From the NCBI RefSeq assembly GCF_013343295.1, contig NZ_CP049074.1, positions 973,501 through 1,037,500 of the forward strand: 64,000 nt of DNA. The letters run 5' to 3'. Both the position numbers and the translations under genes were made by a program. The notes under the pieces were generated by a model. It was not told the origin of the DNA. It was given only the letters and a program-made list of their open reading frames with translations, and ran no database searches. This document shows, piece after piece, positions 17,732-25,549 of the stretch; the stretch's first letter is position 1, and the number at the start of each line of letters is the position of its first letter. Source of the stretch: Metallosphaera tengchongensis. GTDB taxonomy: Archaea; Thermoproteota; Thermoprotei_A; Sulfolobales; Sulfolobaceae.

Positions 17732-19309
17732 TTACATTTTTATTTTTATTATTACAGGTATTTTTATATTAGGCGCAGATATTATGGCTTCTCCTATCTC
17801 TAATTTGTCCATTGCATTGTAAAGCGAAAGGTCTAATGAAAGAGACTCCGCAAGTATTTTCTTATCAAAGTCAGATTTTATGCTATGAATAATTTTAGTA
17901 TTTGTATTTTTAAGAACTTCTGGAGTAATTGAGGAAGGCGATTGTGAAATTATGCACAAACCTAAGCCAAATTTTCTAACTTCCGTTATGAGTTTTTCTA
18001 GAAATTCATTATCTTTATGAAAGTAATTGTGGGCTTCCTCTATGACTAAGAGAGCGTTCTGACTAGGTTTATTTCTTATATAGTAATCTGAAATTATTTT
18101 AATGATAAACATACTGTAAATTCTTCTTAATCTCAAGTTAGAAATAAAACTTAAATCTATAACCGAATTTAGGAGCTCATTTGGATCCATTTTTTCAATT
18201 TGATTATCAAATATTTTTTTAGCATCGCCTACAAATAGAAGATAGATCTTTCTCAGTAGTCCATACTTGACCTCCCTCATCCAATTTGATGTTTCATCTA
18301 CACTTCGCAGGATTCGTATTAACGTTTTAAGATCAAATTTACCAACTTTCCTTATTCGTATCAAAACTGTATATAGTAGGAATTTTTGGGGGTCGGTCAG
18401 GTTAAGCACGTCACCTAATATTTCGACTATATCTTCTATATTTCCTAGCCTTAAGGGGTTTATCTTAAAGATATTGTCCTGATTTCTAATATTTAGAAAT
18501 TTTAGTTTATCAATATATTCTCCGTGCCAGTCCAGAACTATGCTCTTGTAACCTCTTTCGTATAACCTTTTAATTAGAATAGATGCCGTGGTGGATTTCC
18601 CACTCCCTGTGCTACCAAAGATCCCAATATGTCTTGTAAGATCGGCGAGTTTTATTCCTGTTTTTACATATGTTAGGTCTGTTTTCATTTCACCTAGCTC
18701 AATATCATAATCGTTGCTTAATGATAGGTTAGTCGGGGAGTCTATTATCTTATGGTAAACTTTCGCATAACCTAAGTTCCCCCAAGAAGTTGGTACGGGT
18801 ATTGATTTCTCAGATGTTGGAGAAATTTCCAGGTGTAAGTGAGGAGATACAGCCTTGCTAATGTCCTGCAGATCTCTAACTTCATTCAAGATATCATCCT
18901 CACAAGAAGAACATTCTTTAATTATCACGAGGGCAGAGGAGGCCTTTTTCTTAGAAAGGTTAGTAATTACATAATATTCAAAACCTACGTCACGCCTGCC
19001 AATGGTTTCCATCAGATTCTCTAATTCTTTTTGAAATCCCACATTATTTTTGTCTACTTCAATTCTTCCGCTTATTTTTAGAACGGCCCCCGTGAATGTT
19101 CTATTGTTGGATTTAATTTCAAAGATCTGATGTTTATTAACTGTATCTGAAATGATATTGTTCCGTCCGAGAAAGTATTGCGATAATACAGCAACTATAC
19201 TTAACAGTATTGGGAGTACTAATAGGACTAACGGGAGATGATATATCTGAAATAATAGTAGAGCGACTCCTACAGATATGAGGATTAAAGGTGGTAAACG
19301 GGAATTCAT
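17732..19309 (-). CDS. Membrane-anchored HerA/FtsK-type (DUF87) ATPase
   Basis: A 525-residue protein with two predicted N-terminal transmembrane helices (residues about 5-45: LPPLILISVGVALLLF, then a second LVLLVLPILLSIVAVL). A P-loop ATPase core follows, with Walker A GSTGSGKSTT near 230-240, SIVLDWHGEY after it, and Walker B LLVIEEAH near 420. This fits HerA/VirB4-like DNA translocases. The Sulfolobales DNA importer CedB has comparable architecture, and TFB3, which regulates ced genes, is next door; identity with CedB is not shown. Replicative HerA lacks such anchors and sits with nurA, absent here. Confidence 0.82.
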   Translation of the reverse strand: MNSRLPPLILISVGVALLLFQIYHLPLVLLVLPILLSIVAVLSQYFLGRNNIISDTVNKHQIFEIKSNNRTFTGAVLKISGRIEVDKNNVGFQKELENLMETIGRRDVGFEYYVITNLSKKKASSALVIIKECSSCEDDILNEVRDLQDISKAVSPHLHLEISPTSEKSIPVPTSWGNLGYAKVYHKIIDSPTNLSLSNDYDIELGEMKTDLTYVKTGIKLADLTRHIGIFGSTGSGKSTTASILIKRLYERGYKSIVLDWHGEYIDKLKFLNIRNQDNIFKINPLRLGNIEDIVEILGDVLNLTDPQKFLLYTVLIRIRKVGKFDLKTLIRILRSVDETSNWMREVKYGLLRKIYLLFVGDAKKIFDNQIEKMDPNELLNSVIDLSFISNLRLRRIYSMFIIKIISDYYIRNKPSQNALLVIEEAHNYFHKDNEFLEKLITEVRKFGLGLCIISQSPSSITPEVLKNTNTKIIHSIKSDFDKKILAESLSLDLSLYNAMDKLEIGEAIISAPNIKIPVIIKIKM

Positions 19310-19340
19310 GGATATGGTTAGATTTCATAAAGTGAACCTC

Positions 19341-19703
19341 TCACTCTATTGAAAATATAGAGTTTTTAGATAACGCTAGCCTCTCCTCATAAGTTTCTAT
19401 ACTAATGACATCACTAATATCTTCATCCTTGCAACATTGTATGATATAAAATTCCCCGGTGTATCCATCTGGAATTGAATTTTCCATTGCTTTTTTTATC
19501 TGATTTGTTGAATTTAGAAGAGAAAGGAAGTATAGTGTAGGGTTTTTAATCCTCCTTTTCTGGAAATTTTGGAAAAATATGTAGCATGCTTGTCTTATTA
19601 CAGACTCGGGTGGCAAATTAATCAAAGCTTGACTTACGCAATTCCCGTCATAGTATATCAGCTCAGACTTACTTCCGATATGTGAAGCTTTAATCACTCT
19701 CAT
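19341..19703 (-). CDS. Cgi121-like KEOPS subunit (probable)
   Basis: A 120-residue protein. The pattern IRQACYIFFQNFQKRRIKNPTLYFLSLLNSTNQIKKAM (about 35-72) resembles the Cgi121 core, in which a helix precedes R-x-I, E-x-LLYLSG-x-RQI and A[IL]. Cgi121 is the tRNA-recruiting subunit of KEOPS, which makes t6A37. The conserved Glu and SGxRQI are weakened here (TLYFLSLLNSTNQI). It sits between the HerA-like ATPase and the Urm1-like gene, 2 bases from the latter. Pcc1, another KEOPS subunit, is at 47.8 kb. Confidence 0.55.
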   Translation of the reverse strand: MRVIKASHIGSKSELIYYDGNCVSQALINLPPESVIRQACYIFFQNFQKRRIKNPTLYFLSLLNSTNQIKKAMENSIPDGYTGEFYIIQCCKDEDISDVISIETYEERLALSKNSIFSIE

Positions 19704-19705
19704 AC

Positions 19706-19957
19706 CTATCCGCCGTGGTTAATTGGGATGATTTCAATCAAATCATCACTGCCTAAGTTAAGGTCATACGACTTCAATAATCTAATATCCTTTCCGTTTA
19801 CTAATACCATGAAGCCGGATCTGATCCTGTTACCCTTTAAGAGAACACCTGTTTTATCGATGAACCTAAGTACATCTATTAATGACCCGGAAGGGACTTG
19901 GAGTTCCTCTCTTCCGAAAATATTTGATAGAGGCCCCTTTAGGATTATCTTTGTCAT
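19706..19957 (-). CDS. Urm1/SAMP-type ubiquitin-like modifier
   Basis: An 83-residue beta-grasp protein (MoaD/ThiS/Urm1 family) ending in the diglycine NHGG, exposed exactly at the C-terminus as needed for activation by an E1-like enzyme. SGFMVLVNGKDIRLL and DLIEIIPI are the typical strands. In S. acidocaldarius a Urm1 protein at what I recall as the equivalent locus was reported to be conjugated to proteins that are then degraded by the proteasome. It could alternatively serve molybdopterin or thiolation. No E1 gene is in the window. It follows S17e by one base. Confidence 0.82.
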   Translation of the reverse strand: MTKIILKGPLSNIFGREELQVPSGSLIDVLRFIDKTGVLLKGNRIRSGFMVLVNGKDIRLLKSYDLNLGSDDLIEIIPINHGG

Positions 19958-19958
19958 C

Positions 19959-20189
19959 TCACTCCTCTAACTGCTCTTGGTCTTCCTGCGGAGTAGAAGC
20001 TCTTTGAGTCTGTTTGGCTCTTCTTGTAATATAGCCAGCTATTCTGTTCCTGACTTTCTTAGAATAAACGTCAACTACCTGTTTCACGAGCTCTTTATTT
20101 TTTCCATAGTCAGTTGAGACCTGATCCTTGTATTTCTCGAATATTTCTTGTCCGATCCTTTTGATGTCCCTCGTGTAGATATTTCCCAT
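19959..20189 (-). CDS. rps17e: 30S ribosomal protein S17e
   Basis: A 76-residue small-subunit protein. The N-terminus MGNIYTRDIKRIGQEIFEKY and central VDVYSKKVRNRIAGYITR are diagnostic. The C-terminal 15 residues are acidic/Gln-rich (PQEDQEQLEE). A GGTGATG Shine-Dalgarno lies just before the ATG. Leads the small operon S17e-Urm1-Cgi121. Confidence 0.95.
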   Translation of the reverse strand: MGNIYTRDIKRIGQEIFEKYKDQVSTDYGKNKELVKQVVDVYSKKVRNRIAGYITRRAKQTQRASTPQEDQEQLEE

Positions 20190-20230
20190 TACATCACCAT
20201 CTCCTCTTAAGTGAGGAAAGAAATTAAAAT

Positions 20231-21382
20231 TTAGTCCATCCCTTGATCCTTGGAAGAGTATATACTAGGCTTTGCTTTAGCAACACTCTCTTCTTTCTTA
20301 AACCTATCCTTCAGTTTCTCGATTATGGTAGGTAATGTAGTATACTCCATTTCTGTGGGTTCTAGTCTATGTGGCATGAAAGGTCCATGTCTCCTCATAT
20401 AATCAGTAATTATTGTAGCTGTTCTCCTAGTTTCATCAAAGGCTGGGTCATCAAATAGATCAGAGGGTCCAGTGAGTCTACCATTTTTAACGTTAAATCC
20501 TAATCCTATTAACCTAGGCGGTCCATCAAATCGTGTGGCTTTGGCATCTCTTTGAGATACAGGCATTAAGGGACCATAATGACTCCCTCTCATCCATCCT
20601 GGAACGAGATAGGGAAATGAAAAAGCCTCTAATGCCTCTCCAAGAGCAGGAAAACCGTGTTGTAGTCTGACTATTAATACAGGGTCATCTTTTCCAACGT
20701 ATTTACCTGCAATAAGGTTTAATCTTTCAATAGACGTGACAGAACCAATCATATTGTCCGCTTTTCTATACACTCTTCTAACGACATATCTAGCAGGGGT
20801 ACCTATTAGTCCTAATAAATAGTATATCTCCTCAGGAGAATTCAAAACCACACTTTGCCCCTCATAAACATCCAAGACCTCAAATTTGAATCCCTCATTC
20901 ATCGTTGGGTCAATAACTAGACCTGCGGTGTTAAACGGATCAGCAAACATCTTGTACAGGGGGTAGTTGAACGCTCCTGGTTCGGTCTTGTCTGCCATGA
21001 AGATGGCTATTGGCTCAGAAGGTCTTTCTTCTATGTCCAGTTCGGCCATTCCAGGGCCCATTCCTTTCAGATTTCCTGAAAAGGTGTCCGAAAGGAGGTC
21101 TTGGCCCGCTGCATATAGCCCTAATTCCTTGGATACCTTTGTTGCCTCCTTGAAGGAATCCCAAGCTACTTCATGAACCTTGGAGTCGAGCTCTCCTCTG
21201 GTGTGGCTCATTATGAGTTCGAGGTCGTCCCCAACGTTGGTAATATAATAATCTAGGATTATTCCTTGTCTCTTGGCCTCAGCTAGAACCCTATTTGCTG
21301 CTGCCATGGTATCTGGGTGAACTACATGGTGACCAGCTAAACTACCTATATCAGCCTTTATTACGCTAACGGTAGTTCTCAT
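20231..21382 (-). CDS. fbp: Fructose-1,6-bisphosphate aldolase/phosphatase (bifunctional)
   Basis: The ancestral gluconeogenic enzyme that both condenses triose phosphates and dephosphorylates FBP. At 383 residues it has normal length. Diagnostic stretches: TVSVIKADIGSLAGHHVVHP at the N-terminus, metal-binding DLLSDTFSGNLKGMGPG near 95-111, ADKTEPGAFNYPL, RVYRKADN and YGPLMPVSQRDAKATRFDGPP. A TATA-like CTTTAAAAAG lies about 60-70 bases upstream on the minus strand. Confidence 0.96.
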   Translation of the reverse strand: MRTTVSVIKADIGSLAGHHVVHPDTMAAANRVLAEAKRQGIILDYYITNVGDDLELIMSHTRGELDSKVHEVAWDSFKEATKVSKELGLYAAGQDLLSDTFSGNLKGMGPGMAELDIEERPSEPIAIFMADKTEPGAFNYPLYKMFADPFNTAGLVIDPTMNEGFKFEVLDVYEGQSVVLNSPEEIYYLLGLIGTPARYVVRRVYRKADNMIGSVTSIERLNLIAGKYVGKDDPVLIVRLQHGFPALGEALEAFSFPYLVPGWMRGSHYGPLMPVSQRDAKATRFDGPPRLIGLGFNVKNGRLTGPSDLFDDPAFDETRRTATIITDYMRRHGPFMPHRLEPTEMEYTTLPTIIEKLKDRFKKEESVAKAKPSIYSSKDQGMD

Positions 21383-21383
21383 G

Positions 21384-21614
21384 TTACGACATTTCTTTAT
21401 ATGGTATTAAAAATCTTGTTGTAGAAAACGGGATTGGAATAGTTTTCAGTTTTCTTTTTAAAGTATAGTAGTTTTTAAAGGATAAGCTCGATTCCCGAAA
21501 TAACCTTGGCGCTGCGGCGTAAATTTGAAGCGTGGAATAGAGAGCGTATTGTTCTTGTTTACCATGTCTTAGTACATCTAATGTTCTCAAAAAATTTAGC
21601 ATAAGAAATATCAT
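21384..21614 (-). CDS. Small hypothetical ORF between abcE1 and fbp (doubtful)
   Basis: A 76-codon open frame that overlaps the ABCE1 stop by 4 bases (ATGA type) and ends just before the fbp start. No domain is recognisable; the middle (YALYSTLQIYAAAPRLFRES) is not obviously low-complexity. The fbp promoter element falls inside it, which argues against a gene. Kept because the stop/start overlap mimics real coupled genes here. Confidence 0.25.
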   Translation of the reverse strand: MIFLMLNFLRTLDVLRHGKQEQYALYSTLQIYAAAPRLFRESSLSFKNYYTLKRKLKTIPIPFSTTRFLIPYKEMS

Positions 21615-23422
21615 TCTGTGATGGTCTCCATCGAATAGAACTCGTTCTTCTCTCTTTGAAGTCTATCCAGGTAACTTCCCACCTTATTGGCTCTTGGTCT
21701 GCCGGTTTCTGAGTCTCTACGAAAGGTTAATCCAACCTCCCTCAAGAACTTATTCATTCCCTTGCTAACTGATAATGGGACCGACGCATGACCGGACTGC
21801 CCTGGATTTCCTGAAAACACAATTATCCTATCGGCTATATAATCATGAATAGCCAGATCATGATCCACTACAAATGTAACGCTTTTCCTTTCCCTTGTAA
21901 TTCTTTTTATTGCTTTGGCGACGATGTACCTCTCTCCCACGTCCAAGTATGATGAAGGCTCATCTAGTAAATATATCTGCGCTTCCCTAGCTAGAGCTCC
22001 TGCGACTAGAAGCTTCTGAAGTTCTCCTCCGCTTAGATTTTTAACGTGAGAGTCTAATAATTTGTGAAGATTTAATCTTCTTGTAACTTCAGTATAGAAC
22101 CAAGAGGAAGAGGAAAGGGTATCCTTGCTAACAGAATCTAAATACTCTCTAACGCTTCCGTCATAATCTGGAACGATCCTTTGTGGTTTATAGGAAAGTG
22201 CAAGTCCCTGAGGTTGTACTTCGCCGAAATCGGGCTGAATATCACCTGCAAGTATTCTGATGAACGTAGTTTTACCTATGCCGTTGGGTCCGACTATGCC
22301 AATCACCTCCCCTTCTCTGGCAGATCCTCCTTCGACTTCTAAATCGAACCCATCTAGGCTTTTTCTAATTTCATTCCACTTTATTTTATCTTGTACATTT
22401 TTATTAAAATCTATATCAGTAACCTCTTTAAGAAAGAATTCTATTTTTGTATCATTTATTCTCATATTCTCTGCAGGCAAATATCCATTTAAAAAGTTAT
22501 TGATTCCTACTCTGGCGGAGTAGGTCTTTGACACCTTTCCATAAACAGCGCTTTCTCCATATAATATAGAGATAAAGTCTGCCACATAATCTAAAACAAT
22601 AAGGTCATGATCAACAACTATGGCATACTTATTCTTAGTTAGCTCTCTTATGGCTTTAGCCATGTTTAGTCTTTCCCTGATATCCAAGTATGATGAAGGT
22701 TCATCTATAGCATAAACGTCGGCTTCCCTTGCAAGTGCAGCAGCTACGAGGGTTTTCTGAAGCTCCCCACCGCTAAGCACTCTAACATCCTTGTTCCAAA
22801 TTTTTTCCATGTAAAGCAGCTCTTTTATCTCATCTAGTTTGTTTCTCTCATCTACTTTCTTTAGCAGCTCCCCCACTTCTCCTTTAAGTAACCTGGATGT
22901 GTATTCTATGTATTGTATTTTATGTACGACTTTGATTTTTTTGTTATATAAGTTATAAAAATATGAATAGAGTTCCTTTCCCTTTAGCTGTTTAAGTACG
23001 AAATCTATTGAAGGTTGAGAGTCTAAGATTCCAAAATTTGGAATTATCTCCCCGCTAAATATTCTAAGAACAGTTGTTTTCCCAGCTCCGTTCTTTCCAA
23101 GAAGGCCGATAATATATCCACTCTTCAAAATAGGTAAACCAAACAATTCAAAGCCGTTAGTTCCATATCTATGTACTACCTCTTTACTGAAATTATCGGG
23201 AACGTTGACTATGGATATGGCCTCGAATGGGCACTTCTTAACGCAAATGTTGCACCCAATGCACGTCTCCTCATAAACTACGGGTTTGCCTTTATTTTCT
23301 TGGACTATTTCTATGGCCTTGCTGCCTGATCTGTTTATTGGACAAAATCTTACGCATTCCAGAGAACATTTGTCGGGTTTACAAGATTCGTAGTTGATTA
23401 CTGCTACTCTCAATAAAGACAC
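21611..23422 (-). CDS. abcE1: Ribosome recycling ATPase ABCE1 (RLI)
   Basis: Splits ribosomes into subunits after termination or rescue. The 603-residue protein has two 4Fe-4S cluster motifs at the N-terminus (CKPDKCSLECVRFCP and CIGCNICVKKCP), two ABC cassettes with Walker A GKNGAGKTT and GPNGIGKTT, and two LSGGELQK signatures followed by DEPSSYLD. All catalytic elements are intact. It is preceded by a small acidic ORF on the same strand. Confidence 0.97.
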   Translation of the reverse strand: MSLLRVAVINYESCKPDKCSLECVRFCPINRSGSKAIEIVQENKGKPVVYEETCIGCNICVKKCPFEAISIVNVPDNFSKEVVHRYGTNGFELFGLPILKSGYIIGLLGKNGAGKTTVLRIFSGEIIPNFGILDSQPSIDFVLKQLKGKELYSYFYNLYNKKIKVVHKIQYIEYTSRLLKGEVGELLKKVDERNKLDEIKELLYMEKIWNKDVRVLSGGELQKTLVAAALAREADVYAIDEPSSYLDIRERLNMAKAIRELTKNKYAIVVDHDLIVLDYVADFISILYGESAVYGKVSKTYSARVGINNFLNGYLPAENMRINDTKIEFFLKEVTDIDFNKNVQDKIKWNEIRKSLDGFDLEVEGGSAREGEVIGIVGPNGIGKTTFIRILAGDIQPDFGEVQPQGLALSYKPQRIVPDYDGSVREYLDSVSKDTLSSSSWFYTEVTRRLNLHKLLDSHVKNLSGGELQKLLVAGALAREAQIYLLDEPSSYLDVGERYIVAKAIKRITRERKSVTFVVDHDLAIHDYIADRIIVFSGNPGQSGHASVPLSVSKGMNKFLREVGLTFRRDSETGRPRANKVGSYLDRLQREKNEFYSMETITE

Positions 23423-23458
23423 CCCTCTTATAAATAAAAAATTTCCTTCTTCCTTAAT

Positions 23459-23656
23459 TTACCATTCGTCTTCTTCTTCCCAATCCTCTTCCCAATCTTC
23501 TTCCTCTATGTCTTCCCAATCTTCTTCCTCTATGTCTTCCCAATCTTCTTCCATCAACGCAAGCACCAATCTTTCCTTAATTGAATAGTACTTATAATTT
23601 TCGTCAAGTATCAAAACCATGATCCGACAAAAGTATTCTAGATTGTAGTCGATCAT
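23459..23656 (-). CDS. Small protein with Trp/acidic tandem-repeat tail, unknown function
   Basis: Up to 65 residues. The N-terminal half (from ATG at 23656 or 23620, MVLILDENYKYYSIKERLVLALM) is ordinary. The C-terminal 30 residues are made of EDWEDIEE-type repeats ending EDEW, with no basic residue. The underlying DNA is a 24-base tandem repeat. The gene ends 36 bases upstream of ABCE1 on the same strand and has a TATA-like ACTATACAT upstream. I recognise no family. Aromatic-acidic tails often bind basic or RNA-binding proteins, so partnership with ABCE1 or the ribosome is conceivable but unproven. Confidence 0.55.
   Translation of the reverse strand: MIDYNLEYFCRIMVLILDENYKYYSIKERLVLALMEEDWEDIEEEDWEDIEEEDWEEDWEEEDEW
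23491..23552. repeat. 24-base tandem repeat, about 2.6 copies
   Basis: Two identical 24-base units (23491-23514 and 23515-23538) begin CCCAATCTTCTTCC and continue CTCTATGTCTT; a third partial copy runs to 23552. A diverged partial copy precedes it. The period is a multiple of three, so copy changes keep the acidic ORF on the minus strand in frame. Confidence 0.85.
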
Positions 23657-23754
23657 TGGGAAATGTATAGTATCTTGCGTAGAAAACTGTTAGGCTGAAT
23701 GAAGTTATATTGATAATTTTTAATTAGATAGTCTCATAGGGAAAAACTCGTTCA

Positions 23755-23828
23755 TGGGCCCGGAGGGATTTGAACCCTCGACCACGCGGTTATGAGCCGC
23801 GCGCTCTACCTAGCTGAGCTACGGGCCC
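23755..23828 (-). tRNA. tRNA with CAT anticodon (elongator Met, or Ile2)
   Basis: Acceptor GGGCCCG/CGGGCCC with discriminator A; D arm GCTC..GAGC; anticodon loop CTCATAA; T arm GAGGG TTCAAAT CCCTC. No intron. The first pair is G-C, not the A-U of initiator tRNA, so it is elongator Met or the lysidine/agmatidine-type Ile tRNA; sequence alone does not decide which. Confidence 0.93.
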
Positions 23829-23990
23829 ACTCAACTTTCATAATCTTTTGTACATACTTAATCCCTGTTTTTAAGGCTTACGTCTTACCTGGATGTCTTG
23901 AGTAAATATAAACGCATTATTCCGTTAAATAGTGTAACTAGACCAAATCTTAGTAATCCATTGAAACGTAGTTATAAAAGGAAAAGAAAA

Positions 23991-25445
23991 CCTCGCCCTT
24001 CAGGGCGGGGTGAATGTTTTTTAAGCTTTAGCGCACACTCTTCTTCATGACACTCCCTTCTGGTCAACTCCAATACCATGAGGAGCGGGAGCCGATCTCT
24101 CCGGCAATGCCAGAGGGGAATGTCAGGACAACCGTCGTTAGGCTATTTCCAAGTGGGGCACAACAGAAGAAAATAAGGAGGTTAGCAGATGCTTCAGCGA
24201 GGCTGTACAACGAGGTAAACTATGAGAGGAGGCAACAGTTCTTCAAGGACAAGAGAGTAGACTTCAAGGGCACTTGGGACAAGTACTACGAGAAGTACAA
24301 GAGGATCCTAGGATCTGCTAACGCGCAAGCTGTACTACAGAAGGACAACGAGGCTTGGTCATCTTTCTTCTCGTTGTTGAAGAATAAAGATAGCCTACCA
24401 CCCTTCACTAAACATGTATCACCACCAGGTTACTGGAAAGAGAATGAGAAGAGGAAGTTAATCCTAGTTGTTAGGCAAGACCGCTATGAGGTCGACGAAG
24501 AGAGACGTGTACTCATCCTCAAGGACTGGAAGATGGAAATACCGTTTGCTGGTAGGCTAAGGTGGTTTGGTACACAAGGTAGACTAGAGGTACACATAGA
24601 CGGGGACAAGTTCTACGCCCACATCCCTGTTGACGTGGGTAGGGTCACGACGAAGAAGAGCAAAAGACCAATGAAGGAGTCCCTCATCGTACACGGTGAG
24701 AGGGACAGGGTACAGGTGAAAACACCTAAAGGCGAGAAAGTAGCCTCAATTGACCTCGGCATAAACATGTTAGCGACAGTCACCGTAGACGACGGTACTG
24801 TCCTCTTTTACCGTGGCTCTACCGTGAAGGCTGACTACTTCTATTTCCAGAAGAAGGTCGCGGAACTAGATAAGTTGAAGGCTGAGGCTGAGAAAGTCCA
24901 AGAAACAGAAGCTAGGGAGGAAGTGTTAAGTGAAAGGGAACGACTATTTAAGAGACTATACCGCAGGCTCCTCCACCACTACAGGGCTTTGTCCTCCCAC
25001 CTATCTAAGACGTTATGGCAGTTAGGAGTCTCAACTGTCTACCTTGGTTATCCTTACTCCATCTCTCAGGACAAGGGGAATAAGTTCACTTCAAACATCT
25101 GGTCTTACCGCAAACTGGTTGAGGCAATCACGGACAAGCTCCACGAGTATGGTATAAAGGCATACTTAACAGTTGAGTATAACACTTCACGTCTCTGTGC
25201 TCTCCACGGTGTTGTAGTTGAGAGGAAGCCTAGGGGAGTCGTCAGTTGTCCTTTAGGGCACAGACTGCACAGCGACATCAACGGTGCTCTAAACATAATG
25301 AAGTTAGGGATAAAGAGGACTGTTAACGTATTGAAAAAGCCTCTCTCTTTCCTCGTCTCTTCAAACGGAGTAACTCCCGTAAAGGGGAGTAACACCTCAG
25401 ACCTCGGTGGAACCCTCGCCCTTTAGGGCGGGGAGGAGGTCAGTA
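23991..25445 (+). mobile_element. TnpB-only insertion element (IS605/IS1341 type)
   Basis: One tnpB gene lies between two near-identical hairpins: CCTCGCCCT-TC-AGGGCGGGG at 23991-24010 and CCTCGCCCT-TT-AGGGCGGGG at 25414-25433. The right end is set at about 25445, because a decayed second copy (33711-34640) shares the sequence through GGAGGAGGTCAGT and then diverges. There is no TnpA transposase, so mobility would need one in trans. There are no terminal inverted repeats or target duplications, as expected. The left boundary is less certain. It inserted between tRNA(CAT) and the ahcY promoter. Confidence 0.85.
24047..25426 (+). CDS. tnpB: TnpB RNA-guided nuclease-like protein
   Basis: A 459-residue protein (from ATG 24047; ATG 24104, MPEGNVRTTVVRLFPSG, matches typical TnpB starts better). 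RuvC-I is KVASIDLGINMLATV with Asp near 236, and RuvC-III is HSDINGALNI with Asp near 410. At the RuvC-II strand (STVYLGYPYSISQDKGN) the usual Glu is missing; a Glu occurs instead in TVEYNTSRLCALHG. The zinc knuckle is C..H/C...H rather than four Cys. The frame is intact. The 3' end and right hairpin would supply the guide-RNA scaffold. Confidence 0.88.
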   Translation: MTLPSGQLQYHEEREPISPAMPEGNVRTTVVRLFPSGAQQKKIRRLADASARLYNEVNYERRQQFFKDKRVDFKGTWDKYYEKYKRILGSANAQAVLQKDNEAWSSFFSLLKNKDSLPPFTKHVSPPGYWKENEKRKLILVVRQDRYEVDEERRVLILKDWKMEIPFAGRLRWFGTQGRLEVHIDGDKFYAHIPVDVGRVTTKKSKRPMKESLIVHGERDRVQVKTPKGEKVASIDLGINMLATVTVDDGTVLFYRGSTVKADYFYFQKKVAELDKLKAEAEKVQETEAREEVLSERERLFKRLYRRLLHHYRALSSHLSKTLWQLGVSTVYLGYPYSISQDKGNKFTSNIWSYRKLVEAITDKLHEYGIKAYLTVEYNTSRLCALHGVVVERKPRGVVSCPLGHRLHSDINGALNIMKLGIKRTVNVLKKPLSFLVSSNGVTPVKGSNTSDLGGTLAL

Positions 25446-25512
25446 GTTCATTTAAATGTTGATATTAAAGGATCTACTCAATAGGCCAGGGAACCATGTA
25501 AGGATCATAATA

Positions 25513-25549
25513 TGATATATATTTATACTTGTTACTTTCGTTCAGATTC
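25513..25549 (+). promoter_or_regulatory. Promoter of the SAH hydrolase gene
   Basis: An AT-rich box with ATTTATAC at 25521-25528 is centred about 26 bases before the ATG at 25550, so the transcript is probably leaderless or nearly so. It begins only about 70 bases beyond the right end of the TnpB element, which therefore left it intact. Confidence 0.55.

Noticed and set aside
23491-23552. 24-base repeats considered as a CRISPR-like array
   Set aside because: Units are directly contiguous with no spacers, and encode in-frame octapeptides.
23755-23828. Reading the CAT-anticodon tRNA as initiator tRNA-Met
   Set aside because: First pair is G-C; archaeal initiator tRNA has A1-U72 and three G-C pairs in the anticodon stem in the order GGG/CCC.
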